Shown in pieces: positions 49,588 to 58,350 of a DNA stretch of 64,000 bases; within the stretch, counting starts at the first letter, position 1, and every line of letters begins with the position of its first letter. The notes beneath the pieces are model-generated. The model was not told the origin of the DNA and searched no databases. It saw only the letters and a list, made by a program, of their open reading frames with translations. Source of the stretch: CAVRTM01 sp963724015 (GTDB lineage Bacteria; Actinomycetota; Actinomycetes; Actinomycetales; Dermatophilaceae); NCBI GenBank assembly GCA_963724015.1, contig CAVRTM010000003.1, forward strand, positions 1 through 64,000, given 5' to 3'. Both the position numbers and the translations under genes were made by a program.

Positions 49588-50592
49588 ATGTCCTTCTCTT
49601 CCTCGACGTCATTTCTGGACGTCGACCTGCAACCGGGCAGACCGCCGATCCTGCACGTCGGGCCCGTCAACGAGGCGTCCGCGTGGGTGGACGAGCACCG
49701 GGATGCTCTCCGTGCGGTCGTCGCCGAGCACGGCTCGGTCCTGGTGCGCGGCCTCGGGCTGCTCGACGTCGCCGGCACCGCTGCCGTCTTCCAACGCCTC
49801 GGGACCACGCTGATGGCTGACAAGGAGGCGTTCGCGTCCCGGCAGGCCTATCCCGATGGCGTGTACTCCTCGTCCAAGTGGCCCGCGACCCAGCCGATGT
49901 GCATGCACCACGAGCTGAGCTACCGCCTCGAGTTCCCCGGCCTGATGCTGTTCGCCTGTCTCACCGCTCCGACCTCCGGAGGCGCGACCGCGGTGGCGGA
50001 CGCCCGGACCGTGCTCGATGCGCTGCCCGCCGAGCTCGTCCAGCGCTTCGAGCGCGAAGGCTGGATGCTCACCCGCACCTACAACGACGAGATCGGTGCG
50101 TCGTTCGCGGAGGCATTCGGCACCGATGACCGTGGTGCTGTCGAGAGCTACTGCCGCGCCAACGCGATCGACTTCGAGTGGCAGCCGGACGGGGCCCTGC
50201 GCACCCGCCAGCGCCGCAGCGCGGTGGTGCGCCACCCGGTCGGCGGCCAGCGCTGCTGGTTCAACCAGGTCGCGTTCCTCAACGAGTGGACCATCGCCGC
50301 GGAGGTGCGGGAGTACCTCGTCGACGTCTACGGCGAGGATGGACTGCCGTTCAACACCCGCTTCGGCGGCGGCGACCCGATCGGCGAGGACGTCGTCCAG
50401 CTGCTCAACGAGGTGTACCAGGCCAACACGGCACGGGAGCCATGGCAGGCAGGTGACCTGATGATGGTGGACAACATCCGCAGCGCGCACAGCCGCGAGG
50501 CGTACGAGGGGCCGCGCGAGGTGCTCGTCGCGATGGCCGACCCGGTGCAGACTCGCCGACTGCTCACCAACCGTCGAGGTGGCGGGCGATGA
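49588..50592 (+). CDS. Fe(II)/2-oxoglutarate-dependent oxygenase (TauD/TfdA family)
   Basis: Probable amino-acid or carrier-bound amino-acyl hydroxylase. The 334 residues start at the ATG at 49588 after gaaagga. The iron site is MHHELSY (HxE) with the distal His in NIRSAHSREAYEG, followed by a 2-oxoglutarate-binding Arg in the PREVLVAM segment. The family includes SyrP-like beta-hydroxylases found in NRPS clusters. The frame is fully intact although both neighbours are broken. Its stop overlaps the sbnB ATG. It most likely hydroxylates diaminopropionate before or after loading; this is inference. Confidence 0.85.
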   Translation: MSFSSSTSFLDVDLQPGRPPILHVGPVNEASAWVDEHRDALRAVVAEHGSVLVRGLGLLDVAGTAAVFQRLGTTLMADKEAFASRQAYPDGVYSSSKWPATQPMCMHHELSYRLEFPGLMLFACLTAPTSGGATAVADARTVLDALPAELVQRFEREGWMLTRTYNDEIGASFAEAFGTDDRGAVESYCRANAIDFEWQPDGALRTRQRRSAVVRHPVGGQRCWFNQVAFLNEWTIAAEVREYLVDVYGEDGLPFNTRFGGGDPIGEDVVQLLNEVYQANTAREPWQAGDLMMVDNIRSAHSREAYEGPREVLVAMADPVQTRRLLTNRRGGGR

Positions 50593-51676
50593 CCAGCTCC
50601 GCTCCGGGACAACCGATCCGCCATCTCGAACGACGCCGTCCGCGCAGCTCGGCGTGCCCCCGTTCGCGGTCATCTCCGGCGGCCAGGTCCAGCACGCGTT
50701 GCAGGGCAAGGAGAAGAAGATCGTCGACCTGGTCGAGGAGACGTACCGGGTCCATGGCGCCGGCGACTCGGTGAACCCGCCGTCGTACTTCCTGCGCTTC
50801 CCGGACCGTCCGTCGTCCCGGATCATCGCGCTGCCCGCGTCCATCGGTGGTGCTGCGCGGGTCGACGGCCTGAAGTGGATCTCCAGCTTCCCGGAGAACG
50901 TGGAGGCCGGCGTCCCGAGGGCCTCCGCCGTGCTGATTCTCAACGACCACGACACCGGCTATCCGTTCGCCTGCCTGGAGAGCTCGATCATCAGCGCCAC
51001 CAGGACCGCTGCGTCCGCGGCACTGGCGGCCGACTGGCTCAGCCGTGGCCGGCGGCGTCCGACCCGTGTCGGCTTCATCGGCGTCGGGGCTGATCGCCCG
51101 CTACATCCAGACCTTCCTTGCCGGCACCGGCTGGTCGTTCGACGAGATCGGCGTGCACGACCTCTCCTCCCAGAGCGCGGCCGGCTTCCGCGGGTACCTC
51201 GAGCAGTCGGACACCGCCAGCCGGATCACCATGCACGACAGCGCGGAGCAGCTGATCCGTTCCAGCGACCTCGTGGTCTTCGCGACGGTCGCCGGCCGGC
51301 CACACATCAGCGACCCGTCGTGGTTCGAGCACCACCCGCTGGTGTTGCACGTGTCGCTGCGTGACCTCGCCCCCGAGATCCTGCTGGGGTCGACCAACGT
51401 CGTCGACGACGTCGAGCACTGCCTGAAGGCCGACACCTCACCGCATCTGGCCGAACAGCTCACCGGCAACCGGGACTTCCTGCTCGGCACGTTGGACGAC
51501 GTGATGGCGGGGCGGGTGACGGTGCCGACCGACGGCACGGTGGTGTTCTCGCCCTTCGGCCTCGGGTGCTCGACCTCGCCGTGGGCAAGTACGTGTACGA
51601 CGAGGTCGTCCGCGCCGGCGGGCTCCAGGTCGTCGAAGACTTCTTCCACGAGCGCGTCGATACGGCTGGGCAGTGA
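50589..51676 (+). CDS. sbnB: 2,3-diaminopropionate biosynthesis protein SbnB (two or three frameshifts)
   Basis: NAD-dependent enzyme of the ornithine cyclodeaminase fold that oxidatively cleaves the SbnA product to L-2,3-diaminopropionate and 2-oxoglutarate. PFAVISGGQVQHAL, VNPPSYFLRFPD and DGLKWISSFPENV are the SbnB N-terminal blocks. RVGFIGVG-LIARY is the dinucleotide site, interrupted by an extra base near 51086. A missing G near 51570 shifts the last 35 residues (VGKYVYDEVVRAGG). The ATG at 50589 overlaps the oxygenase stop but needs a further shift before 50654; a GTG at 50654 (MPPFAVISGG) is an alternative start. Confidence 0.88.
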
Positions 51677-51712
51677 GCGGTTCGAAGGTGTGGGCCGCCA
51701 ACAGAGGGTCGC

Positions 51713-52477
51713 TCAACATTCACTGAGGGCACGAGCCAACGCGGTCGGCCGGCGTGGACGCCACCCACGCGCTCCCCTCGTGTCGGCGGCCAGGTCGGAG
51801 CCTGGGTCGTGCGGCCGCGGCTGTCGCGGCGACTGCGTCCGCGCGGCGTCGTACCAGCTCGACAGCGTCCACTTCCCCCACCGGTCCGGGTGCGCGCTCA
51901 GGTCCGTGGTCGCGAAGTCGTCGAGCTCGATCGCGCCGACCTTCACCAGTGCCTCCTTGCGGGTCCACCAGTGCAGGAAGGCGACTCCCGGCGCCGCCGC
52001 GGCATCCACGAGTGCCGCCTCTCCCGCCGAAGAGCGACGCGAAGGTCGCCTGGACGTCCTGCCGGTGGTCGACGCGTTCGAGGTCAAGGCCGACCGGGCC
52101 GAACGCGGCGATGGCTCCGACCCGCCCCGCGCTGTGGGACCAGCTGGTGAACACCGGCGGCGGTCCGGACGGTGACGGCCCGGGACGGTGACCTGCGGCG
52201 CCCCGTGGTCGACGCCACCGCAGACCGCGCAGGACTGCGTCAGCCCGACCGCCGCGACGTCCACGCCAAGCAGCTCGGCCACGACCTGTCGGGCGAGCAG
52301 GTGTGCAGCGATGAAGTCACGGCGGTCGTCCTCACGCCGAAACCGTTGTGCGCGTTGACGTTCGGCAGTACTGAGCAGGTCGGACGACGGTGCGCCGCCG
52401 CGCATCCACTCAGCGGTGGTGAGAACTCGCACGAGCTGCAGGAGGTCGGTGCAGCCATGGTGTCCCACTAGCGGCAC
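51713..52477 (-). CDS. 4'-phosphopantetheinyl transferase, Sfp type (two frameshifts)
   Basis: Converts apo carrier domains to the holo form with coenzyme A; the likely activator of the cluster's three carrier domains. The N-terminal half (LSTAERQRAQRFRREDDRRD) is in one frame. After a shift near 52180, SWSHSAGRVGAIAAFGPVGLDLE carries the Mg-binding Asp-x-Glu. After a second near 52045, WWTRKEALVKVG is the WxxKEA motif. The gene faces the cluster from its downstream end. The start (GTG at 52477 or 52468) is uncertain. Confidence 0.85.
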   Translation of the reverse strand: MPLVGHHGCTDLLQLVRVLTTAEWMRGGAPSSDLLSTAERQRAQRFRREDDRRDFIAAHLLARQVVAELLGVDVAAVGLTQSCAVCGGVDHGAPQVTVPGRHRPDRRRCSPAGPTARGGSEPSPRSARSALTSNASTTGRTSRRPSRRSSAGEAALVDAAAAPGVAFLHWWTRKEALVKVGAIELDDFATTDLSAHPDRWGKWTLSSWYDAARTQSPRQPRPHDPGSDLAADTRGARGWRPRRPTALARALSEC

Positions 52478-52496
52478 AGCCCCACCTGCCCGGGCG

Positions 52497-53370
52497 TTAT
52501 CGGCCCGCGTCCGGTCTGCTCGGCCGCCGCGGCCGGGCTGCGCCCACTGTTCGACCGCCCGCCGAGCCGGGCGTGCGGGCCGACCGAGGGTTGGCGGCCA
52601 GCACGGCCCACACCACCTTGCCCCCGTCGCTGGTCGGCAGGACCCCCCAGGACTCGGACACGGCCGCGACGAGCATCAGACCGCGATGGCTGATGCGCGC
52701 CGGGTCCACGCCCCATCAGCTGGGCGTTGGTGCGGTTGGCGTCGCGCACCGAGATCCGCAGCTGCGCGCCGCAACGGGCGACCGTCACGAGGAGGTCGCT
52801 GTCGGCGTACTGCATGGCGTGCGTCACGAGCTCGCTCACCACGAGCGTCGCCCCACCGATCTGGGGGCCACACCCCCAGTCCAGCAACGTCCGCGCCACG
52901 AGGTCACGGGCGGCGCGCGCCGACCGGGCTACCGGAGGCAGGGACGCCTGTACGACGGTCGCGCGGGGCCGGCGCGCGAGGCGGGCCAGGACCTGCCGGC
53001 GCCGCTCGGCGATCACGAGATAGCGGCTGTCCGGGTGCCGCGCGATCCCCTCACGCAGCCGCACGGTCGGACAGACCATCCCGACCGGGGTACCGGGCCA
53101 CTGGCGCACCTCCGAGCCGACGGAGGCCAGCAGGGCCGTCGACTCGGAGTCGGGCGGCCCTGTCGCCTCGGACAGGTCGCAGACCACGGCGCTGACGTCG
53201 TCGGCCAGGGTGTCCAGCAGGGCCCGGTGCGCCACCTCCGCAACGTCCTCCAGAGGGCCCGACACGGCAACGAGGCCCGTGTTCTGCAGGCGGTCCAGAC
53301 GGACCGAGCCAGTGGCGCCCCCGCTCGGCTGACCGGCGGTCGACGGACCGGGCACCTCGTTCGCAGCCAC
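52497..53370 (-). CDS. STAS-like / HATPase regulatory protein (one frameshift)
   Basis: Probably a sigma-factor-control protein. The GTG at 53370 follows ggaaggg. Residues about 15-120 look like an anti-anti-sigma (STAS) domain: GLVAVSGPLEDVAEVAHRAL, VVCDLSEATG. The rest is a histidine-kinase-like ATPase domain (LVVSELVTHAMQYA, LRISVRDANR), as in RsbW/SpoIIAB-type anti-sigma kinases. A break near 52710 leads into HRGLMLVAAVSESWGVLPTS, the usual G2 end. Corrected length is about 290 residues. The conserved STAS serine is not obvious, so phospho-switching may be lost. Confidence 0.75.
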
Positions 53371-53477
53371 TCTCAGACCCTTCCGGCCGCACATGCTGGG
53401 ACCGCCGGCCAGCCGGGGTCTCGAGCTGGGCCCGCACGTGGAACGATACGCCGAACGGCGACTCCCAGATAGGGCTT

Positions 53478-54196
53478 TCAGTGCAGGGACAGCACGTCGA
53501 CAGCACCGGAGACGATGTCGTGGGCGAGGTCGGTCAGCCGGCGGTTGCGGCGGCGGCAGCCCGCCCGCAGGAGCGCGAAGGCCTGGTCGACATCGAGGGT
53601 CAGGCGCCCCGCGACGATGCCGGTCGCCCGCTCGATGGCGACCCTGCTGGTCAGCGCCTGCTCCAGCTGCTCGGTCAGCCGGGTGCGGTCCCGGGTGAGC
53701 CGGTCCTGCACGATGCTGATCGTCGCGATGTCGGTGAAGGCCTGGGCCAGGTGCAGCTGGTCGTCGGTCAGGACGGTCGGGCTCGGTGCCGAAGAGGTTC
53801 ATCGCTCCCAGCACCTCACCGCGCAGGCGCATCGGGAAGGACTGCACCGAGGAGTAGCCCGCCGCCACCGCCCGCGGGCGAACCGCGGCCACCGCTCGTC
53901 GGCGGTGGTCAGGTCGGACTCCGTGACCTGCTCGCCGCTGCGGTAGCAGTCCAGGCACGGTCCCTCGTCGTGCTGCAGCTGGAACAGCTCCAGCAGACGC
54001 GCGGCCTGGCCGGACGAGGCGGTCACGCGCAGCGAGCCCTCGCGTCCGCCAGCAGGAGGCCGGCGGCCTGGACGTCCAGGAGCTCGACACAGCGGGTGGT
54101 GAGGACGTGCAGCAGGTCGATCACGTCGAACGGGTCGACCAGCGTGTCGGCCAGCATCACGAAAGTGTCCGTCACCCTCCGGTCGGCGATGTCCAT
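53478..54196 (-). CDS. GAF-ANTAR domain regulator (about three frameshifts)
   Basis: Likely a transcription antiterminator: the ANTAR domain binds RNA hairpins and GAF is a sensor. It starts MDIADRRVTDTFVMLADTL at 54196. GAF pieces appear as LLELFQLQHDEGPCLDCYR, VQSFPMRLRGEVLGAMNLFG and neighbouring segments in alternating frames (shifts near 54045, 53880 and 53775). The ANTAR domain is continuous at the end: EQALTSRVAIERATGIVAGR and FALLRAGCRRRNRRLTDLA. Length after correction is about 239 residues. Such proteins commonly precede stress or metabolic operons in actinobacteria. Confidence 0.8.
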
Positions 54197-54313
54197 GTCG
54201 GCAATCTACGGCGCGGACCTCTCCTGCGGAACCTCTATGGTGGCCTCGTCACCAACCCTCAGTGCGCGGGCTCGACCCCCGTACGTCGAGCGGACGGCCA
54301 CGACCCGCGGGGG

Positions 54314-54560
54314 TCAGGGGTCATCGAGGCCGCGGCCCAGCAGCCGCAGGCCCTCGCGGGCCCGCTCGGCCCCCGCGGCGTCGACGCGTTCCACGGCGAA
54401 GCCCATGTGGATGACCACCCACTCCCCCGGGCGCGGGCGGGTCGCCCTCCAGCAGACCGATGTTCACCCGGCGGCGGGCGCCCTCCACCTCCACGAGCGC
54501 CAGCTGGTCACCGTAGCCGCTCACCATCTCCACGACCTGACCGGGGATCCCGAGGCACAT
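54314..54560 (-). CDS. hypC: Hydrogenase maturation chaperone HypC (one frameshift)
   Basis: Delivers the Fe(CN)2CO unit to the hydrogenase large subunit with HypD. It starts MCLGIPGQVVEMV; the Cys after the initiator Met is essential in the family. An extra G in a G-run near 54428 breaks the frame, which then continues EWVVIHMGFAVERVD and ends DDP at 54314. Corrected length is 81 residues, normal for HypC. It is last in the hydrogenase operon. Confidence 0.88.
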
Positions 54561-54562
54561 GG

Positions 54563-55051
54563 CTAGCCTACCGGCCCGGCCGGCATGCCCTCGTCCGGCC
54601 GGGCCAGCAGGGCGCGCACCGCCTCCACCGCCGCCGGGACGGCCGCGGCGACGACCGGGCTCAACCCGATCCGCTCCTGCACGTCAGCGACCTGCACGCC
54701 AACCAGCGTCGTGGGCGGGAGCCGGCCACCGAGCGCGCCGAGGGCCGAGAGGACGGCCGCCGGGTCCATGCCATGGGCGTCCAGCTCGCCGTGCGCGACG
54801 TCGTCCGGGCCGACCTCCAGGACCTGCAGCTGCCCGGGGGCGCCCCGGTCCGGAAGCGAGTCCACCAGCACGAGCCGGTCCCAGCCGTCCAGCAGGTCGT
54901 AGGCCAGGTGCATGCCGCGGATCCCGTAGTCGACCACGCGCGCCCCGGGCGGTGGATCCTGCTCGGACAGCCGCCGGACGACGTCGCAGCCGAAACCGTC
55001 GTCGCCGAGGAAGATGTTGCCGATCCCCGCGACGAGCGTCCGCTCAGCCAT
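54563..55051 (-). CDS. Hydrogenase maturation protease (HyaD/HupD family)
   Basis: Endopeptidase that removes the C-terminal tail of the large subunit after nickel insertion. The 162 residues start MAERTLVAGIGNIFLGDDGFG, with the family GIGN and the first Ni-sensing acidic residue in DDGFG. VVDYGIRGMHLAYDLLDGWD and LVDSLP follow. It lies two bases upstream of hypC. The ATG at 55051 overlaps the end of a tiny upstream gene. Confidence 0.88.
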   Translation of the reverse strand: MAERTLVAGIGNIFLGDDGFGCDVVRRLSEQDPPPGARVVDYGIRGMHLAYDLLDGWDRLVLVDSLPDRGAPGQLQVLEVGPDDVAHGELDAHGMDPAAVLSALGALGGRLPPTTLVGVQVADVQERIGLSPVVAAAVPAAVEAVRALLARPDEGMPAGPVG

Positions 55052-55149
55052 CGCTGGCGCGGTCCTCGCCCCGGCACACCGGGCGTGTCGGGCCACGCCT
55101 CGCGGCGGTCGTCGTACGGGGGCAGCACCTGCTCGTCGTCGGACGTCAT
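55044..55149 (-). CDS. 34-residue hydrogenase-operon microprotein (one frameshift)
   Basis: Not recognised. It starts at the ATG at 55149 with a strong aaggag seven bases upstream. It reads MTSDDEQVLPPYDDRREAWP then DTPG; removing one G from a four-G run near 55074 gives GEDRASDG and a stop that overlaps the protease start. The strong ribosome site and tight overlap argue that it is translated. It is acidic, with no membrane segment. Confidence 0.45.
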
Positions 55150-55186
55150 GGACGGTCTCCTTGTCGGGCGTGCTTCACGCCGGCGG

Positions 55187-55390
55187 CTAGTCGCCGGTCG
55201 GCAGGTGCGGGGAGTCCTCGTGCTGTGGCTCCTGCGGGTCGATGCCCGTGTCGCTGTCCGCACCGGACGTCCCGGCGGGTCGGTCGACCGGGCCGCCGGC
55301 GGGCTCCGGGGAACCTTCGTCGCGCGAGCCGGGGGCGCCGCGCTCCTCCTGCGGCTCCTCGCTCAGGTGCTCGGACGGGCTGTCGCTCAT
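55187..55390 (-). CDS. Small acidic, disordered protein in the hydrogenase operon
   Basis: Not recognised. The 67 residues are rich in Glu, Asp, Pro, Gly and Ser (MSDSPSEHLSEEPQEERGAP at the start), with no hydrophobic core. An aaggag ribosome site sits five bases before the ATG. It lies between the DUF6893-like gene and the 34-residue gene, each 20-40 bases away, so it shares their transcript. Confidence 0.55.
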   Translation of the reverse strand: MSDSPSEHLSEEPQEERGAPGSRDEGSPEPAGGPVDRPAGTSGADSDTGIDPQEPQHEDSPHLPTGD

Positions 55391-55409
55391 GGCATCTCCT
55401 TGCTGGCCG

Positions 55410-55529
55410 TCACATGCTCCGGATCTTGAGGTAGCGCTTGATGTCGGGGATGGACTGTACGGCGACCACGACCGCTGCGGCGGCCGCGGCGCAGGCCAGT
55501 GCCGTCGTGGTGATTCCGATGAACCTCAT
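55410..55529 (-). CDS. DUF6893-like 39-residue membrane microprotein
   Basis: Single-helix protein: MRFIGITTTALACAAAAAAV, then a hydrophobic continuation and the basic tail SIPDIKRYLKIRSM. It resembles the DUF6893 small proteins found in actinobacterial hydrogenase clusters. The ATG at 55529 overlaps the end of the large upstream gene and has a ggag-type ribosome site. A membrane anchor or assembly role for the hydrogenase is plausible, but unproven. Confidence 0.6.
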   Translation of the reverse strand: MRFIGITTTALACAAAAAAVVVAVQSIPDIKRYLKIRSM

Positions 55530-57072
55530 GACGGGGTCTCCCTTCTGGTGTCCGGCCGGGCTGCGGTGGCGCCGAGCGGCTCCAGCTCCTCCGGGCCGAA
55601 GTACAGGTAGCGGCCGTACCACTCGTGCAGGTCGGCCGCCGGGTCGTCCACGAGCACCACACCGATGTGGGTGGCGCCGTCGACGTCGAAGTGCACGCCG
55701 GTGACGCGCCCGGTCTGCCCGGCGAGGAAGAGGTCCTGGGCGTCGGCCCGGCGGCTCGGCCGCAGCAGCACCAGGCTTCCCCGGCACACGCGGGTGCCCG
55801 CGATCGTCACCGCGTCGGTCCCGGGGTCGACGGCCGCATCCCGCTCGGGGTCCCACCACGGCACGTCCGCCTCGTCGCCGGTCGCTGTCTCCGCCGCCGC
55901 CGAGGTGGCCGCGGGAGGGACCCGTCGGGCCCAGCGGGTCGTACATCAGCCCGTGCAGCCGCGCCATGTCCTGCGCCGAGAGCTGCTCGGTGCGGTCGAG
56001 GACCTGGGCGGCCCGCGGGTCGGTGGCCCGTGCCTCCGCCTTCTCCTCATCGGTCAGGGTGAGGATCCGCAGGGTCAGGATCTCGTCGATCTCGGTGGAG
56101 TCGAACAGCGAGCCGGGACTCTGCGCCGCCAGCGCCGGGTGGTCCTCGAGGATGATCGGCGACACCAGCGCGACGCCGTCCTCTCCGGCAGGACCGGCGA
56201 GCACGGGCCAGCACCGGTGCTGCCGGCAGTCCCTGGCGGCGGTCTCCAGGTCGGCCGGTGGGTCGGCCATCGAGACGAACGCACCGCCCGTGCAGCCGAG
56301 CAGCAGGTGGGCGCCGAGGAACGACCGCCGCGTGGCCGCCACCGCCGCCATCGCCCGGCCCTCCGCCGTTGCCAGGCCCCCGACGTTGCCCCGATCGCCG
56401 CCGTTGTCCCGATGGCCGCCGTTGCCCCGGCCGCCTCGTTCGCCGCGTCCCCCGGGTCGGCCGCGTTCGCGACGACGATCCGCAGCCGCGACACCCCGGC
56501 GACCCCCGCCACGGGGAAGGACGTCACCTCCACCGACGCGACCAGGGGCCACCGTCGCCGGATGAGGCGACCGGCGGTCACGCCGTCGGCGTCCACCAGG
56601 TCGGTGACCTCCTCGCCCCCGTCGACGGCGACCGCGCACCGCACGACTGCGCCCGCTCGTCCGCAGACGCGCGGTCGTCACCGGCACCTCGTGCTCGACC
56701 GCCTCGTCCCAGGACAGCCAGCGCTGCCCGTCGACGCGCAGATCTGCCACCGGCACGAATCCGCCTGAGCCGTCGGCCTGTTCGACCAGTCGCGCCTGCA
56801 GCTGCAGAAAGCGCAGCGTCACGGTGACCTCGGCACCGGCTCCGTGTCGCAGCAGCAGCTCGGCGCCCATCTCAGGACTCCTCGCCCACCCCTGCCGCGG
56901 CGGCCCCCGGCGGTCCGAGGACGCCGAACTGCCACCGCGACTGGTTCTTGCCGGCACTCGCCCGGTAGGGGTACAGCAGGTACCCCTCGTACAGCACGGC
57001 ATCGGCGACCTGGCGTGCGCTGTCCATCGCGGCCGTCCGGGGCGTTCTGCCACCTGCTGTCCGGGACGTCAT
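55526..57072 (-). CDS. Conserved hydrogenase-operon protein of unknown function (about four frameshifts)
   Basis: Function unknown. The ATG at 57072 overlaps the DUF6084-like stop (ATGA). The N-terminus VADAVLYEGYLLYPYRASAG with KNQSRWQFGVLGPPG is characteristic of this cluster. After a shift near 56873 it continues as MGAELLLRHGAGAEVTVTLR. Shifts near 56655 and 56385 bracket a part with VDGGEEVTDLVDADG and an Ala/Thr-rich run. GAHLLLGCTGGAFVSMADPP and EIDEILTLRILTLTDEEKAE follow. After a shift near 55915 the C-terminal 112 residues (VPWWDPERDAAVDPG) end at 55526. Total is about 514 residues. An accessory or structural role in the hydrogenase complex is inferred only from operon position. Confidence 0.65.
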
Positions 57073-57710
57073 ACGACCCACTCCCCCACGGCGGCCAGCA
57101 GGTCGGCCATCGCGTCGTCGTCGGTCGTGTGCCCGCGCGACGCCTTGTACGCCGCGAACCTCGCCAGCGTCTCGTGGTCCAGCCGCAACCACCCCGCTCC
57201 GGGAAAGTGCTGCGCCATCAGCTCCCGCCAGGCGCGGACCGGGAGCTCGAAGCGGACCTCGCGGTCCCACGGCACCTGCTCCACGCCGAATCCCGTTGAC
57301 CCGCGCGTGAACACCGTTCCGCTGAAGAGCAGCACCACCGGGATGCTGCCGTCCCGCAGCGCGTGCAGGTAGCGGGAGGCGGCCACCTCGAAGTCGTAGG
57401 TGCAGGGCAGGGACAGCTCGGCGTCCGTCGAGCCGGTGAAGCCCTGCACCAGGGCGGTGCACTGCATCCACAGGAACGGCCGCAGCGTGCTGGCCCACCG
57501 CTCGCGCGAGCCGAAGAGGTCGGTCAGGCCGGCGGCCTCGGCATCGGAGTAGGGACGGCGCTGCGGCTCCAGCCGCACCTGGGCGCGCAGCGCGATCGCG
57601 TGCACAGCCTCCGTGCCGGCGTCCTCGATGTGCAGGTGCGCGGTGAAGGTCGGCGACGCGGCATACAGCTCGGGGACGATGTCGAGCAGGGAGAACGTGA
57701 GGTCACTCAT
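57069..57710 (-). CDS. DUF6084-like hydrogenase-operon protein
   Basis: Function unknown. The 213 residues start MSDLTFSLLDIVPELYAASP at 57710, overlapping the DUF5947-like stop. IEDAGTEAVHAIALRAQVRLEP and LPCTYDFEVAASRYLHAL are the readable blocks. There is no membrane segment or metal motif. The long open reading upstream of 57710 in this frame is not coding, because it overlaps the preceding gene. The order NifU/Rieske - DUF5947 - DUF6084 recurs in actinobacterial group 1h clusters. Confidence 0.7.
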   Translation of the reverse strand: MSDLTFSLLDIVPELYAASPTFTAHLHIEDAGTEAVHAIALRAQVRLEPQRRPYSDAEAAGLTDLFGSRERWASTLRPFLWMQCTALVQGFTGSTDAELSLPCTYDFEVAASRYLHALRDGSIPVVLLFSGTVFTRGSTGFGVEQVPWDREVRFELPVRAWRELMAQHFPGAGWLRLDHETLARFAAYKASRGHTTDDDAMADLLAAVGEWVV

Positions 57711-58350
57711 CGCGGCCCCCTGCCCACGGTCGCGACCGGGCGTCGACCGAGCGGAACCACGTCTCGACGCGCGCCCTCGCGTCCTGGCCCCCGTCGAACC
57801 CCCGCCAGACCTGGCGCAGCAGCCCGACCAGCCCGTAGCAGGCGTCGATCGGCACGAGGTATGCCTCACCCATCGCCCGCTCGCCCCCGGGTGCCCGCAC
57901 GATCAGCGCCTCGGTGTCGGGCAGCAGCGTGTCGAGCTGCGGGTTGTCGGCCGTCACGGACTCCCATGCCCCGAGCGGCAGCTCGGACTCCGTGGCGCCG
58001 GCGGGGCCGGGGTAGAACGCCACGGTCCGGCTGGACACGGAGCTGGCGAAGAAGAAGGCCAGCCCGACGGGGATGTCCAGCGCCGCCCACTGTGCCGCGC
58101 CGAGGCGGAAGCCCGCGAACGACAGGTAGCGCTCGGGCACGGCGCGGTAGCGCTGCCGCGCCCCTTCGCTGCTGAACAGCAGGTAGCAGCCGCGGCAGGT
58201 GCACAGCAGGGCGCGGCTGTCGAGGTGGACCACGTGCGGGTGGCTGTCGCCTATGGGCTCGGCGCACATCTCGCACCGCTCGCCGTCGTACGACGCGGGG
58301 CGGCTGCGCGCGATCCTGCGCAACGTGGAGACCGGCACCGGTGCGCTCAC
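57703..58350 (-). CDS. DUF5947-like Cys-rich hydrogenase-operon protein
   Basis: Function unknown. The 215 residues start at a GTG at 58350 that overlaps the preceding stop (GTGA) once an indel is corrected. The N-terminal part has CEMC, then CTCRGC about 25 residues later, a likely metal or Fe-S site. RYLSFAGFRLGAAQWAALDIPVG and ALIVRAPGGERAMGEAYLVP are further blocks. As sequenced it reads through from the NifU/Rieske-like gene, but the fused form is probably an artefact. Confidence 0.72.
   Translation of the reverse strand: MSAPVPVSTLRRIARSRPASYDGERCEMCAEPIGDSHPHVVHLDSRALLCTCRGCYLLFSSEGARQRYRAVPERYLSFAGFRLGAAQWAALDIPVGLAFFFASSVSSRTVAFYPGPAGATESELPLGAWESVTADNPQLDTLLPDTEALIVRAPGGERAMGEAYLVPIDACYGLVGLLRQVWRGFDGGQDARARVETWFRSVDARSRPWAGGRDE

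Noticed and set aside
42300..51676. Staphyloferrin B-like siderophore pathway, suggested by SbnA/SbnB and a nearby iron importer
   Set aside because: No IucA/IucC-type NIS synthetase, citrate synthase or decarboxylase is present. The iron importer operon is 5 kb away behind other genes. NRPS use of Dap is simpler.
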